Positions 37,335 to 46,638 of a DNA stretch of 64,000 bases are shown here, piece after piece. Every line of letters starts with the position of its first letter. Positions within the stretch are counted from its first letter, which is position 1. Made by a program: the position numbers and the translations under genes. The notes under the pieces are model-generated. The model saw nothing but the letters and a program-made list of their open reading frames with translations. It did no database searches and had not been told where the DNA came from. The stretch comes from Halosolutus halophilus (GTDB lineage: Archaea > Halobacteriota > Halobacteria > Halobacteriales > Natrialbaceae): positions 1,302,001-1,366,000 of the forward strand of contig NZ_CP094974.1 of the NCBI RefSeq assembly GCF_022869805.1, read 5' to 3'.

Positions 37335-37775
37335 ATGACCCGCCCGTTTTCGCCACCCTGGTCGCCGCTGCTCGTCGGTTCCGTCGCCGCCGTGGCCCTC
37401 GGCGTCGCGATTAATGCCGGATTGGATTCGCCGTATCGTCTGGCCCCGGCGCTGCTGCTGACCGCCCTCGGCATCGCTGGCGTAACGAACGCTGCCCGCG
37501 ACTACACTCCCGATCGACTCCGTCTCGCGACGAAACGCTGGTGGGTCCTCGCGTTCGTCGCCTTCCTTCCGTACGGGCTGGTGGCGGCTCCCGAGAGCGA
37601 ATCGGCCGCGGCCGTCGGCGACGCGGTCGCCGGGCCGCTCGCGACGCTCGCACTCGAGTCGATCGCCGGTGCCGTGATCTGCTGTGCCGTGGCGATAACG
37701 GTCCTCTACGGCTTCGCCACGTACGGGATCCATCCGGGGCGTCCCTCCCCTGAGGAACGCGTCCTCGACGACTGA
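37335..37775 (+). CDS. Four-helix membrane protein, tandem paralogue 1
   Basis: The 146-residue protein has four transmembrane helices and a short cytosolic tail ending PSPEERVLDD. The next gene encodes a protein of the same size and topology with the tail DVPEEQILDGETPSDY, so the two look like an old tandem duplication. No catalytic residues are evident; function unknown. The ATG at 37335 begins the hydrophobic part; the open frame upstream is unrelated in character. Confidence 0.65.
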   Translation: MTRPFSPPWSPLLVGSVAAVALGVAINAGLDSPYRLAPALLLTALGIAGVTNAARDYTPDRLRLATKRWWVLAFVAFLPYGLVAAPESESAAAVGDAVAGPLATLALESIAGAVICCAVAITVLYGFATYGIHPGRPSPEERVLDD

Positions 37776-37833
37776 TGGAGAGGAAACGGCCCAACAGGTA
37801 TTTGTACGATCACCCACTCTTCCCAGCAAAACG

Positions 37834-38286
37834 GTGCCTGACGTGATTCCAGCAGCCCATCGTTCGGATCGGTTCCTGCTCGCCGTTTCGTTCGCCTGTT
37901 TCGCCGTTGCCGGCGTCTCGACCGGTCCGGTCGACGCACTCGTGCCGACGCTCGGCGCGACCGCACTCGCCATCGCCGGCGTCTACTCGCTCGCCAGGTA
38001 CGCCGACGTGGTCTCCCGACGGACGCTCGCGCTGTCTGCGCTCGGCTACTGGCTCGCCTTCCTCGCGATCGCCGGCCTCCACGGCATCGGTCTCGAAACC
38101 CTCGGCGCGGTCGTCTACGGGCCGTCCGACGCGATCGTCCTCGCCATCGCTGCAGTCACGTGGGCGACGTTGCTGTCGGCCTGCGGGACGACGGCGTTTC
38201 TCGGCTTCCGGGAGTACGGCTCCCGTGCGGGCACCGACGTGCCGGAAGAACAGATTCTCGACGGGGAGACGCCCTCTGACTACTGA
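37834..38286 (+). CDS. Four-helix membrane protein, tandem paralogue 2
   Basis: The 150-residue protein starts with GTG at 37834, 58 bp after its paralogue. It has four helices (FLLAVSFACFAVAGV, LVPTLGATALAIAGVYSL, LALSALGYWLAFLAIAGL, IVLAIAAVTWATLLSACG) and the tail FREYGSRAG..PEEQILDG. The shared tail motif PEE-(R/Q)-(V/I)-LD with the first protein suggests a conserved cytosolic contact. Function unknown. Confidence 0.65.
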   Translation: MPDVIPAAHRSDRFLLAVSFACFAVAGVSTGPVDALVPTLGATALAIAGVYSLARYADVVSRRTLALSALGYWLAFLAIAGLHGIGLETLGAVVYGPSDAIVLAIAAVTWATLLSACGTTAFLGFREYGSRAGTDVPEEQILDGETPSDY

Positions 38287-38310
38287 TTCCTGACCGCCGA
38301 CGGTTGCTGC

Positions 38311-38979
38311 TCACTGGATCCGATAACTCACTGCGATCCCCTCGCCGAGCGGTACCACGATCGTCTCGAAGGCCGGATCACCGGTCGCGCGCTCGAGATA
38401 GTCCGCGATGCCCCGCGTGTGTTCGTTCACGTCGTCTGGCTCCTCACCCTCGGCCAGTTCCAGCAGTCTCTCGAACTCGATCGGGCCGGCCGTGATCGCG
38501 TTGTCCGCGACGACCACGCCCCCGACCGGCACTTTCGACCGGACCACCTCGAAGGCGTCCGCGTAGCGGTGTTTCTGGTGGTCGATCAGGACGACTTCGA
38601 AGGGACCGTCGTAGCGGTCGATCGTCTCCATCGCGTCGCCGAGTTCGTACCGGGCGCGATCGTGGTATCCGCCCCGACGCATGTACTCGCGGGCGAGGTC
38701 GAGTTCGTCCTCGTCGACCTCCGTGAGGACGATCTCGCCGTCGTCGGGGAGCGCGTCGGCGAACCAGTACGCCGAGTAGCCGTAGCCGGAGCCGAACTCG
38801 AAAATCCGGTCCGCGTCGGCCAGTCGAGCGACGAACCGGAGGAACGCGCCGACCTCGGGGCCGACGTGGGGGAACCCCTCCCGTTCGGCGTACTCGTCCA
38901 TCTCGCGGAGCGTCTCGTCGGACTCCGGACCGACTGCGCGAACGAACCGGGTGATCGCTGGCGAGAGAACTTCGACCAT
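38311..38979 (-). CDS. O-methyltransferase (class I SAM-dependent, COMT-like)
   Basis: The 222-residue enzyme has the SAM-binding motif IFEFGSGYGYSAYWFADAL (residues ~59-77), the acidic residue after strand 2 in LTEVDED, and FEVVLIDHQKHRYADAF (~128-144) typical of the metal-dependent catechol/caffeoyl-CoA O-methyltransferase family. VVADNAITAGPI supplies the Asp-Asn pair that binds the metal. The substrate is not known. The ATG at 38979 was chosen over the much longer open frame because the family starts here. It is divergent from the amidase. Confidence 0.9.
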   Translation of the reverse strand: MVEVLSPAITRFVRAVGPESDETLREMDEYAEREGFPHVGPEVGAFLRFVARLADADRIFEFGSGYGYSAYWFADALPDDGEIVLTEVDEDELDLAREYMRRGGYHDRARYELGDAMETIDRYDGPFEVVLIDHQKHRYADAFEVVRSKVPVGGVVVADNAITAGPIEFERLLELAEGEEPDDVNEHTRGIADYLERATGDPAFETIVVPLGEGIAVSYRIQ

Positions 38980-39055
38980 ACGGAACCGTCGGCTGGGGGC
39001 TACATAGAGTTCCGGGAGGCCGACGTATTTGGGCCCTGCTCTGAAACCGCGAGAC

Positions 39056-40537
39056 ATGGACGACGATCTCCTCGACGAGACGATCGAGCGGGTCGCCGAT
39101 CGGTACGGGATCACGATCGCCGACGGCGACCGGCAGGCACACCGCGAGACTATCCGGACCCTCGCCGCGACTGCGGAGGCGTTCGAAGTGGAACCGCCCG
39201 CCAGTGACGAACCTGACGACGTCCGGACGGGGGACGATCGATACAACGCCTTCCGGAAGCGGTTCGACCTCCCGCCGACCGCGCCGGACGGCCCGCTCGC
39301 CGGACTCGCCGTCGCGGTCAAGGAGAACACGGTCGTCGCCGGCGTCGAGACCACGTGTGGATCGCCCGGCTTCTCGTACGCGCCGCCGTACAGCGCGACG
39401 GTCGTCGAACGGCTTCGCGGAGCGGGGGCGTCGATCGTCGGGACGACGAACATGGACGAATTCGCCTACTTCACGACGGGCGAGACCTGCGCCCACGGGC
39501 GGATCGAGAACCCCGCCGCCGACGGCTGCGTGCCGGGTGGCTCCTCGAGCGGCAGCGGCGCGGCGGTCGCGGGCGGGCTGGTCGACGCCGCGCTCGGAAC
39601 CGACACCGCCGGGTCGATCCGGATCCCCGCCTCGTTCTGTGGCGTCGTCGGCGTCAAACCGACCCACCGACTCGTCTCCCGGTTCGGCGTCGTCGACCTG
39701 TCGCCGTCGCTCGATCACGTCGGGCCGCTCGCGACCGACGTCGAGACCGCGGCGAACGTGATGGACGCGATCGCGGGGCCGGACATCGCGGATCCGTCGA
39801 CCCACGCGACGCCGGCCGGCCACACCCGGTCGTCGTTCCCGGCGGCGCTCGACGCGGGCGTCGACGACCTGACGCTCGGCGTCGTCGAGGAGTCGATGGC
39901 ACTGGCGACCGACGACGTTCGCCGTGCGGTCGAGGTCACTCTCGACGACCTGTCGTCGGCCGGCGCGACGATCGATCGGGTCTCGATCGACGGCTACGAT
40001 CTCGTCGGCGCGGCGGCGGGTACGCTCATCGGAGCCGAGTTCGCCGCGTTCGTCGGCGGCGACGGCGTCCAGTACGGGCTCGGAACGGGGACGACGAAGC
40101 CCCTCCGCGAGGCGCTCGCCGACGCGACCGACGACTGCGAGTTCGGCGAGAACGTCTGCGAACAACTGCTCTACAACGGCACGCTCAACGAGGCGCTCGC
40201 GGGCCGCCACTACGTCGCAGCCGCGGATTTCCGGCGACGGTTCACGGCGACGGTTCGCGAGCAGTTCCTGGACGTCGACGCGTTGCTCACCCCGACGACG
40301 CCCACGACGGCACCCGAATTCGGCGCGGTGCAGGGAATGGACGGATTGCTGCGAACGATGGCGAACACCGCGCCGTTCAACCTGACCGGATCGCCGGCCG
40401 TCTCCGTGCCGCGTACGGTGGTCGACGGCGACGCGGACGCCGAGGGCGGGAAGCCGGTCGGAATCCAGATCGTCGCGGACTGGCACGACGAATCGACGGC
40501 GCTGCGTGTGGCGCGTGCGGTCGAATCGACGGACTAG
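39056..40537 (+). CDS. Amidase (amidase-signature family)
   Basis: The 493-residue enzyme has the Ser-cisSer-Lys triad of the amidase signature family: Lys in LAVAVKENTVVAG (~92), cis-Ser in GGSSSGSGAAVAGG (~160-173) and the nucleophile in GTDTAGSIRIPASFCG (~182-197). It resembles GatA, but no gatB/gatC lies nearby and the C-terminal half (AEFAAFVGGDGVQYG, LTPTTPTTAPEFG) fits stand-alone amidases that hydrolyse small amides. The substrate is not predictable. Confidence 0.9.
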   Translation: MDDDLLDETIERVADRYGITIADGDRQAHRETIRTLAATAEAFEVEPPASDEPDDVRTGDDRYNAFRKRFDLPPTAPDGPLAGLAVAVKENTVVAGVETTCGSPGFSYAPPYSATVVERLRGAGASIVGTTNMDEFAYFTTGETCAHGRIENPAADGCVPGGSSSGSGAAVAGGLVDAALGTDTAGSIRIPASFCGVVGVKPTHRLVSRFGVVDLSPSLDHVGPLATDVETAANVMDAIAGPDIADPSTHATPAGHTRSSFPAALDAGVDDLTLGVVEESMALATDDVRRAVEVTLDDLSSAGATIDRVSIDGYDLVGAAAGTLIGAEFAAFVGGDGVQYGLGTGTTKPLREALADATDDCEFGENVCEQLLYNGTLNEALAGRHYVAAADFRRRFTATVREQFLDVDALLTPTTPTTAPEFGAVQGMDGLLRTMANTAPFNLTGSPAVSVPRTVVDGDADAEGGKPVGIQIVADWHDESTALRVARAVESTD

Positions 40538-40592
40538 CCGATCGCCCGCGACGGTACCCTTTTTGCCGTTCCGGATCGTCATTTCACCCGAT

Positions 40593-41039
40593 ATGTCCGC
40601 CGAGAATCCGCTTGCCGACATCGTCGACAACCTGGTGTACGAACCGGTACAGCTCCACGAACGGGGGATCGACCTGACGGTCAGCGCGATCTACGAGGTC
40701 GTCGAACCCGGTCGGATCGACTTCGGCGGCGACGAACTCGAGGACGCCGACCTCGAACCGGTCCCGACCGAACTCCGGGATCCCGACGACGACTACGGCT
40801 GGTGGACCCTCGAGGGGGGCCAGTACGTCCTCCAGCACAACGAGTTCCTCACCGACCCCGATCGGCCGTTGCTCCTCCAGCCGCGGAACGAACTCCTCGC
40901 GCGGGGTGGCACCCACCCCACCGTCCAGGTCGCGTCGCATCTCCCCCTGATCCCGCTGACCGTCCCCGGCGGTGGACTCGACCTCAAGGAGAACGCGCGC
41001 GTCTCGACGCTCGTCCCGTTCGGGACCGGGAGCGACTGA
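40593..41039 (+). CDS. dCTP deaminase/dUTPase-fold protein
   Basis: The 148-residue protein looks like the trimeric dUTPase/dCTP deaminase fold: YEPVQLHERGIDLTVSAIYEV (residues ~18-38), LLLQPRNELLARGG (~92-105) and a central VPGGGLDLKENA. The expected substrate-contact Ser-Arg-rich motif (SSxxR) is replaced by the THPTVQVASHL region, so enzymatic identity is not certain. Haloarchaeal genomes often carry this short version. The ATG at 40593 follows GATAT close to an AT-rich stretch after the amidase gene. Confidence 0.7.
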   Translation: MSAENPLADIVDNLVYEPVQLHERGIDLTVSAIYEVVEPGRIDFGGDELEDADLEPVPTELRDPDDDYGWWTLEGGQYVLQHNEFLTDPDRPLLLQPRNELLARGGTHPTVQVASHLPLIPLTVPGGGLDLKENARVSTLVPFGTGSD

Positions 41040-41113
41040 GCGATCGGAGGTCTCGGGACGCTGCCCGAGTCGGCGGCTGCGTGTCGCCCCGTGCTGGCCG
41101 ACGGCCCGCGGCC

Positions 41114-41917
41114 CTACCGGCCTTCGAACTCCGGATCGCGGTCCTCGAAGAATGCGGTGACGCCCTCCTCGTGATCGTCGGTCCCGAAGACGATCCCCTG
41201 TGCGGTCGCCTCGTCGATCAGGGCCTGCTCGATGGACTTGTCGAGACCCTCACGAATCAGGCGGTTCGTCTGCCGCAGTGCCACCGGCGGGCCGGAGACG
41301 ATCGTTTCGACGAACTCGTCGACCCGCTCGTCGAACTCGTCGTCGCCGTAGACGTGGTTGACGAGGCCGAGTTCCTCGGCCCGGTCCGCGCCGACGATGT
41401 CGCCCGTCAGGACCAGTTCCTGGGCGACGTTCTCGCCGACGACCCGCGGGAGGAGGTAGGACGTGCCGGCGTCGACGCTCAAACCGACCTGCCGGAAGAC
41501 GAACCCGAACGCGGCGTCCTCGGTCGCGAACTGGACGTCGCAGGCCAGCGCGAGGTTCGCACCCGCGCCGACCGCCGGGCCGTCGACGAGCGCGATCGTC
41601 GGCAGCGGGAACGTGACGAGTCGCGCCATCGTCTCGTTGGTCGTCCGTTCGAGGTGACGGACCCGTTCGTCGATCGGCACGTCCCCCTGGATGCCCTCGA
41701 TCATCGCCTCGACGTCGCCGCCGGCGGAGAACGAACCGCCGGAGCCCTCGACGACGACGCAGCGAGCGTCGCTCTCTTCGATCTCGTCGAGTGCCTCTAC
41801 GATGCCCGCGCCGATCGCCGCCGAGAGCGCGTTCCGGCGATCGGGCTGGTCGAGCGTGATCGTCGCGACCCCGTCGTCCTCGATCTCGAGTTGCACCGCG
41901 TCACCGAGTGCCATCAT
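41114..41917 (-). CDS. Enoyl-CoA hydratase/isomerase (crotonase family)
   Basis: The 267-residue crotonase has the oxyanion-hole segments GSGGSFSAGGDVEAM (~60-74) and DGPAVGAGANLALACD (~112-127). Position-wise, AAFGFVFRQVGLSVDAGTSYLLPR lacks Glu at the first acid site (usual E..F) and has Asp at the second, suggesting a CoA-isomerase or hydratase of the PaaG type rather than a classical short-chain hydratase. The ATG at 41917 overlaps the stop of the acyl-CoA ligase gene (ATGA), so the two are one operon. Confidence 0.88.
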   Translation of the reverse strand: MMALGDAVQLEIEDDGVATITLDQPDRRNALSAAIGAGIVEALDEIEESDARCVVVEGSGGSFSAGGDVEAMIEGIQGDVPIDERVRHLERTTNETMARLVTFPLPTIALVDGPAVGAGANLALACDVQFATEDAAFGFVFRQVGLSVDAGTSYLLPRVVGENVAQELVLTGDIVGADRAEELGLVNHVYGDDEFDERVDEFVETIVSGPPVALRQTNRLIREGLDKSIEQALIDEATAQGIVFGTDDHEEGVTAFFEDRDPEFEGR

Positions 41918-43494
41918 TCGGCCTCCGCGCGCGATTCTTCGCGGTCGCGGAGTTTGAACTTCTGGACCTTGCCGGTCGTCGTCCGCGGGAGTTCCTCGAC
42001 GAACTCGACCTCGCGCGGGTGCTTGTACTCCGCGAGGTTGGTCAGGCAGTACTCCTTGATGTCCTCGGACGTGACGTCAGCGTCGGGGGTCGGTACCACG
42101 AACGCCTTGACGGTCTCGCCGCGGCGCTCGTCGGGAATCCCGACCACGGCGGCGTCGGCGACGGCTTCGTGCTCGAAGAGGAGTTCCTCGACCTCCCGCG
42201 GGTAGACGTTGTAGCCGCCGGTGACGATCATGTGCTTCTCGCGATCGACGACGTAGAAGAAGCCGTCCTCGTCGTGATAGCCCAGATCGCCCGTGTGGAA
42301 CCATCGCGTGTCGTCTTCCTCGGTGAACGCCTCCTCGTTGGCCTCGGGCAGGCCGTAGTAGCCTTTCATCACGTTCGGCCCGGAGACGACGAGTTCGCCG
42401 GTGATCTCGCCGAGATTTGCGTCGTCTTCGTCGATCGGTCCCTCCTCGACGGGTGCGACCTCCTCGAAGTTCTCGTCGACGACTTTCGAGTCGACGCCGG
42501 GGACGGTCTTGCCGATGCTCCCCACGCGACGCCCCTCGATCGGGCTGTTGAAGTGGGTGATCGGGCTCGTCTCGGTCAGGCCGTACCCCTCGTAGATCGT
42601 CGGCTCGTAGAGTTCCTCGAACCGGCGCAGGACTTCGACGGGAATGCCGGAGCCGCCGACGCCACAGAGACGCAGCGAGGAGAGGTCGAACGCCTCGGCG
42701 TCGGGCTGGTTGATGATGTCGTTGTACATCGCCGGGACGCCGTGCATCAGCGTCAACTCCTCGTCTTCGACGATCGAGACGGCTTCCTGGGCGTCCCACT
42801 CGGGGACCGCGTAGTACGTGCCGCCGTTGAACAGCGTCGAATTCATCACGACGGTCATCCCGTAGATGTGAAAGAGCGGCAGGACCCCGAGCTGTTTGTC
42901 GTCCGGGCGGATTCCGTCGGGGATAAGCTGATCCGCCATCGCCGCGTTCGAGGCGAGGTTCTCGTGGGTCAACTGGACGCCCTTCGGCTGCCCGGTCGTC
43001 CCGCTGGTGTAGGGCTGGACCGCGACGTCGTCGTCGTCACGATCGGCGATCTCGGGTGCGCCGCGGGCGAGGAACTCCTCGAACGGCGTCGCGCCCTCGG
43101 CGTCGCCGCCCACGCTGACGACGTGTTCGACCGACGTGTCGTCCTGTACCTCCTTTACGAAGGGGACCAGGTCCGCGAGCGCGACGACCACCCTGGCCTC
43201 GCTGTCACCGAGCAGGTGACCGATCTCGCGGGCCTTGTACTGCGGGTTCATCGGGACGACGACCCCGCCCGCTCGCAGCGTCCCGTGGAACGCGATCACG
43301 AACGGCGGGACGTTCGGCAGGTAGATCGCGACGCGGTCGTCCGGACCGAGGCCGCGTTCCTCGAGTGCGGCGGCGAACGCGCCCGTCTGCGCCCAGAACT
43401 CCTCGTAGGTGGTTTCGTCCCCCTGGAAGCCGATCGCCGGGTTGTCGCCGTGCTCTTCGACGGCTGCCGCGACGTTAGTGACAAGATTTGGCAT
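41914..43494 (-). CDS. Acyl-CoA synthetase (AMP-binding, ANL family)
   Basis: The 526-residue ligase activates a carboxylic acid to its CoA ester through an acyl-AMP. Core motifs are present: YTSGTTGQPKGV (P-loop-like, ~165-176), YGLTETSPIT (~309), TGDLGYHDEDGFFYVVDR (~405-422) and the C-terminal Lys in TTGKVQKFKLRD (~510). It matches medium/long-chain fatty or 4-coumarate-type ligases. The ATG at 43494 gives the usual start. It is translationally coupled to the downstream hydratase gene. Confidence 0.93.
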   Translation of the reverse strand: MPNLVTNVAAAVEEHGDNPAIGFQGDETTYEEFWAQTGAFAAALEERGLGPDDRVAIYLPNVPPFVIAFHGTLRAGGVVVPMNPQYKAREIGHLLGDSEARVVVALADLVPFVKEVQDDTSVEHVVSVGGDAEGATPFEEFLARGAPEIADRDDDDVAVQPYTSGTTGQPKGVQLTHENLASNAAMADQLIPDGIRPDDKQLGVLPLFHIYGMTVVMNSTLFNGGTYYAVPEWDAQEAVSIVEDEELTLMHGVPAMYNDIINQPDAEAFDLSSLRLCGVGGSGIPVEVLRRFEELYEPTIYEGYGLTETSPITHFNSPIEGRRVGSIGKTVPGVDSKVVDENFEEVAPVEEGPIDEDDANLGEITGELVVSGPNVMKGYYGLPEANEEAFTEEDDTRWFHTGDLGYHDEDGFFYVVDREKHMIVTGGYNVYPREVEELLFEHEAVADAAVVGIPDERRGETVKAFVVPTPDADVTSEDIKEYCLTNLAEYKHPREVEFVEELPRTTTGKVQKFKLRDREESRAEAE

Positions 43495-43704
43495 GCCTCG
43501 TGGGCCACGTTGCCGTGTACCGTAAAAAAGATTTACATTGTTCGATATCACACCCGGAAATCCTTACCGAAGGTAACGCCGCTGCGGAATCGACGAAACG
43601 ACCACTCTCGTCCGGAGGCGCGAGCCACGACCGAAGTCACGCAGCGCCGACCACGAACGGAGTCGAGCATATTTACGGGCGTACTTCTAACCGTCCTGTA
43701 CACG

Positions 43705-44325
43705 ATGTATACCGACGTGCTCATCCCAACGGATGGCAGCGACGGGACACGCCGGGCGATCACCCACGGGCTGACGATCGCCGATCGGTTCGACGCGACG
43801 GTGCACGCGCTGTCGGTCGTACCGGAGGGGCCACTCGGGTCCCTCGAGAGCGACGGGGCGAGGCGAGCGGCACAGCGAGCCGTCGCTCGCGTCGAGGCCG
43901 ACGCCCGGGACGGCGGACTTCCCGTGACGACGGCGGTCCGCCGGGGGGTGCCACACGAGGAGATTCTCGACTACGCGGACGAGGAGGGCGTCGACCTGAT
44001 CGTCATGGGGACGCAGGGACGGACCGGCCTCGATCGAGTCCTCGTCGGCAGCGTCACCGAACGGCTCGTCCGGATGGCCGACGTGCCGGTCGTCACCGTC
44101 AGACTGACCGACGAAATCAGCATCGAGGACGTGGACGAGGCGATCCGCCTCGCTCGCGAACGGGCCGAATCGGCCGGTTACCCGGACGTCTCGATCGTCG
44201 GGGAGCCACACCGAACCAGCGGGTCGTGGATCGTCAACCTCGAGACCGCGTCCGGGCCGGTCCAGGTCGCCGTCGACGCCGTCAGCGGCGAGGCGCGGAT
44301 CGCCGAACGGGGCGAGGGCGACTGA
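43705..44325 (+). CDS. Universal stress protein with C-terminal PepSY-like domain
   Basis: Residues ~1-138 are a UspA domain with the ATP-binding signature: DVLIPTDGSDGTRRAI at the start and VMGTQGRTGLDRVLVGSVTERLVRMADVPVVTVR. Residues ~145-206 add a small alpha/beta segment (AIRLARERAESAGYPDVS, SGSWIVNLETASGPVQVAVDAVSGEAR) that looks like a PepSY-type module. Most haloarchaeal Usp proteins stop after ~145 residues, so the fusion is unusual. It should act in the cytosol in stress responses; the role of the extension is unknown. Confidence 0.85.
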   Translation: MYTDVLIPTDGSDGTRRAITHGLTIADRFDATVHALSVVPEGPLGSLESDGARRAAQRAVARVEADARDGGLPVTTAVRRGVPHEEILDYADEEGVDLIVMGTQGRTGLDRVLVGSVTERLVRMADVPVVTVRLTDEISIEDVDEAIRLARERAESAGYPDVSIVGEPHRTSGSWIVNLETASGPVQVAVDAVSGEARIAERGEGD

Positions 44326-44401
44326 GCCCTGGCCGGCGCGTCGCCGGTCGAATCCGGGAGTACGAAAACGCGACCGATCCCGGACCGCGTGGCTCGCCGG
44401 G

Positions 44402-44680
44402 TCAGCCGTCCGATCGGTCGCAGGCACAGACTCGTGGGTTCTCGGTCTCACAGGTTCGCCGGAGCGTTTCGATGACGACTGGTGTCAGGTGGATGGTGAG
44501 CGATCGGGCCAGTTCCGCGACGATCGCTCGCTGTTCGTCGGTGAGTTCGTCGCCAGCAGCCGATTCCAGGCGCTCGATCGCGCGGGCGCGTTGCTGGCGC
44601 TCCACCTCGCAGGCTCTCTGGATGCACTGCGCGGACAGTGCGACGCGGTCGCGATCGTTCGTGGTGGAACCAGCCGCCAT
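44402..44680 (-). CDS. Free-standing HemA dimerisation-domain-like protein
   Basis: The 92-residue all-helical protein resembles the C-terminal dimerisation domain of glutamyl-tRNA reductase (HemA): RQQRARAIERLE followed by LTDEQRAIVAELARSLTIHLTP and a final helix VVIETLRR. The catalytic and NADPH domains are absent. It ends with a Cys-rich tail (RTCETENPRVCACD). It may bind or modulate HemA, or be a relic; the location at the edge of a haem-linked cluster makes the first idea attractive. The ATG at 44680 begins the helical part. Confidence 0.6.
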   Translation of the reverse strand: MAAGSTTNDRDRVALSAQCIQRACEVERQQRARAIERLESAAGDELTDEQRAIVAELARSLTIHLTPVVIETLRRTCETENPRVCACDRSDG

Positions 44681-44844
44681 CGCCCGCGGGTTGGGCGGAT
44701 AGCGTCCAAAAGCTACTCCCGAACGTCTTCGCCCGTTCTCGGCCACCCGCGAATCGACCGCGACGGGTCGATCGTCGCTCGCCGACGCGATTGGGGTACA
44801 TGTTCGGCAGGAGGTACTGGGCGGTCCCGTCCGTTCGTCCGAAT

Positions 44845-45408
44845 ATGAACCCGTTCTCACGCGCACCGGATTCCTCCGACTCGGCAGCCGATCGGGGATT
44901 CGACGACTGGGATGCCTTCGTTCCCGAAAACGTCCCCGACCCCGGTCCGTTCCTGGCGGACCACGACGTCCTCGCGGGATCGAGACACGCCTCCTTCCAC
45001 GCCCTCACGCGGGAGTGCTTCGAGGATCGCGGCGTCTATGACGCGACCTTCGGCTACAACCTCGCGAAACTCAACCTCGATCGACGCCATCCCGAGGCCG
45101 GGTTCCGGTACGCCGAAGACGCGGACGACCCGGCCGTGTTGCGGGCGGAGTTCACGCCGACGACCGAGTTCTGCCCGCAGGCCGACGCGCTCGTCAAAGG
45201 CGCGTTCCGGGCCTGGAACGGTCTCCGCGATCGCCACGAGTACGATCTGGTTCGGGTTCGCGTCCACCCCTCACACCACCAGGCCGCGGGCCTCAACGAG
45301 GCGCTGGAGCGCCTCGAAGCCGAGTTTCGCGAGACCGGCGTCGTCCCCGGCGCGTCGGACGGGACCGGTTTCGAATCGGACGACGGGAACGTAACCTCTC
45401 CGTTCTAG
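44845..45408 (+). CDS. MIP18/DUF59-like protein
   Basis: The 187-residue protein contains RAEFTPTTEFCPQADALVKGAF and YDLVRVRVHPSHHQA (residues ~96-150), which resemble the TPxCP loop and following strand/helix of the MIP18 (DUF59/SufT) Fe-S assembly fold, with Cys in the expected loop. The first 75 residues (DDWDAFVPENVPDPGPFL, SFHALTRECFEDRGVYDATF) are outside that fold. A role in iron-sulphur or haem-iron handling is inference. The next gene starts 6 bp after its stop, so they are probably cotranscribed. An upstream ATG at 44800 is also possible. Confidence 0.6.
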   Translation: MNPFSRAPDSSDSAADRGFDDWDAFVPENVPDPGPFLADHDVLAGSRHASFHALTRECFEDRGVYDATFGYNLAKLNLDRRHPEAGFRYAEDADDPAVLRAEFTPTTEFCPQADALVKGAFRAWNGLRDRHEYDLVRVRVHPSHHQAAGLNEALERLEAEFRETGVVPGASDGTGFESDDGNVTSPF

Positions 45409-45414
45409 GCTCGC

Positions 45415-46620
45415 ATGGGGACGAGCAGTTCGGCGACGACCGCCCGTTGGTCCCGTGCGTTCGTCGCGAGCGGGGTCGCCTTCTTCGTCACCTGGCAGGT
45501 CGCCGTGCTCGCCGGGGTCCCCCGATCGGCGACGGTCGCGCTCGGCCTCTACGGGTTCGTCTTTCACGTCGTCTTCGGGAAGGGGTACCAGCTGATTCCC
45601 TCGTACTTCGGGCGAACCCTCGCGATTCCTCGGGCGCCGGCGATCCACCTCCCGCTGGCGATAGTCGGAACGATCGGCGCGTTCGCGGCCGGAGCCGGGA
45701 TCGGTCCTCGATCCGTCGCGGGTATCGGCGCGACGGGCTGGTTCGTCGGCTGTCTCGTCTTCGTCGGGACGCTGGTCTGGACCGTCCGGGACAACCTGAC
45801 GGGCGGGGAGACCGCGACCGGGGCGACCGACGTCCACCGCCAGCGGATCGATCGATTCGCGAACGCGGTCGTTCCGGTCGTGCTCGCGTACCTGCTGGTC
45901 GGCTCGGGACTCCCGCTGGCGGCCGAACTCGGGATCAACCCGGCGGCGTTGCCCCCTACTGGACCGCCGACGACCCACCTGCTCGCGGCCGGAACGGCGG
46001 CCCTGCTCGTGTTCGCGATCGGGATCAGGCTGTTGCCGCGGTTGCTCGTGGCCGATCCCCCGCCGGCGCTCGTCGCGGTCGTGCTCCCCGCCGGTGCACT
46101 CGCTCCGGCGTTGCTCGCGATCGACTTTCGCGGCGGGACGCTGTTTCGCGCCGGTGCCGGACTCGAAGCGATCGCACTGGTCGGCTTCGCCGTCGCGTAC
46201 GCCGATCTCTACCGACAGAGCGATCGCAATCGCGTCGGGTCTCGGGCGATCCTCGCCGCCGTCGGCTGTGGCGCGCTCGTCGCCCTGCTGGGGCTGGTCT
46301 TCGCGTTCGCACCCGCCTCGAGCGTCCCGGCAACCGCGTTCGACGGCCACTATCGGCTCGCAGTCGGCGGGTTCGTCGGGCTGACGATCGTCGGCGTTAC
46401 CTATCACTTCTACCCGCCAGCGATCGCCTCGGCCCCCGGCATCGACGATCGGACCGCGAGGGCGTCCGTCTCGGCGCTCGTCGCCGGACTGGCGCTCGAA
46501 ATCGCCGGACTGCTCGCAGCGAATCCGCCGCTGGTCGGAGCCGGACGCTGGCTCTCGGTGCTCGGCGCGATCCTGTACGCCGCCGTCCTCGGGACGGTCT
46601 TTCACGAGCGACCGGGATGA
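45415..46620 (+). CDS. Polytopic membrane protein, NnrS/oxidase-subunit-like
   Basis: The 401-residue protein has about 11-12 transmembrane helices. Conserved-looking His residues sit in helices: YGFVFHVVFGKGYQLIP, IHLPLAIVG, TTHLLAAG, DGHYRLAVGGF and VTYHFYPP. Spacing and YHFYPP recall NnrS and haem-copper-oxidase-I-like proteins, so haem binding is possible. It follows the MIP18-like gene by 6 bp. A second protein of similar style is encoded at 48635-50017. Exact family not established. Confidence 0.65.
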   Translation: MGTSSSATTARWSRAFVASGVAFFVTWQVAVLAGVPRSATVALGLYGFVFHVVFGKGYQLIPSYFGRTLAIPRAPAIHLPLAIVGTIGAFAAGAGIGPRSVAGIGATGWFVGCLVFVGTLVWTVRDNLTGGETATGATDVHRQRIDRFANAVVPVVLAYLLVGSGLPLAAELGINPAALPPTGPPTTHLLAAGTAALLVFAIGIRLLPRLLVADPPPALVAVVLPAGALAPALLAIDFRGGTLFRAGAGLEAIALVGFAVAYADLYRQSDRNRVGSRAILAAVGCGALVALLGLVFAFAPASSVPATAFDGHYRLAVGGFVGLTIVGVTYHFYPPAIASAPGIDDRTARASVSALVAGLALEIAGLLAANPPLVGAGRWLSVLGAILYAAVLGTVFHERPG

Positions 46621-46638
46621 ACCGGCCGAAGAAACGCG

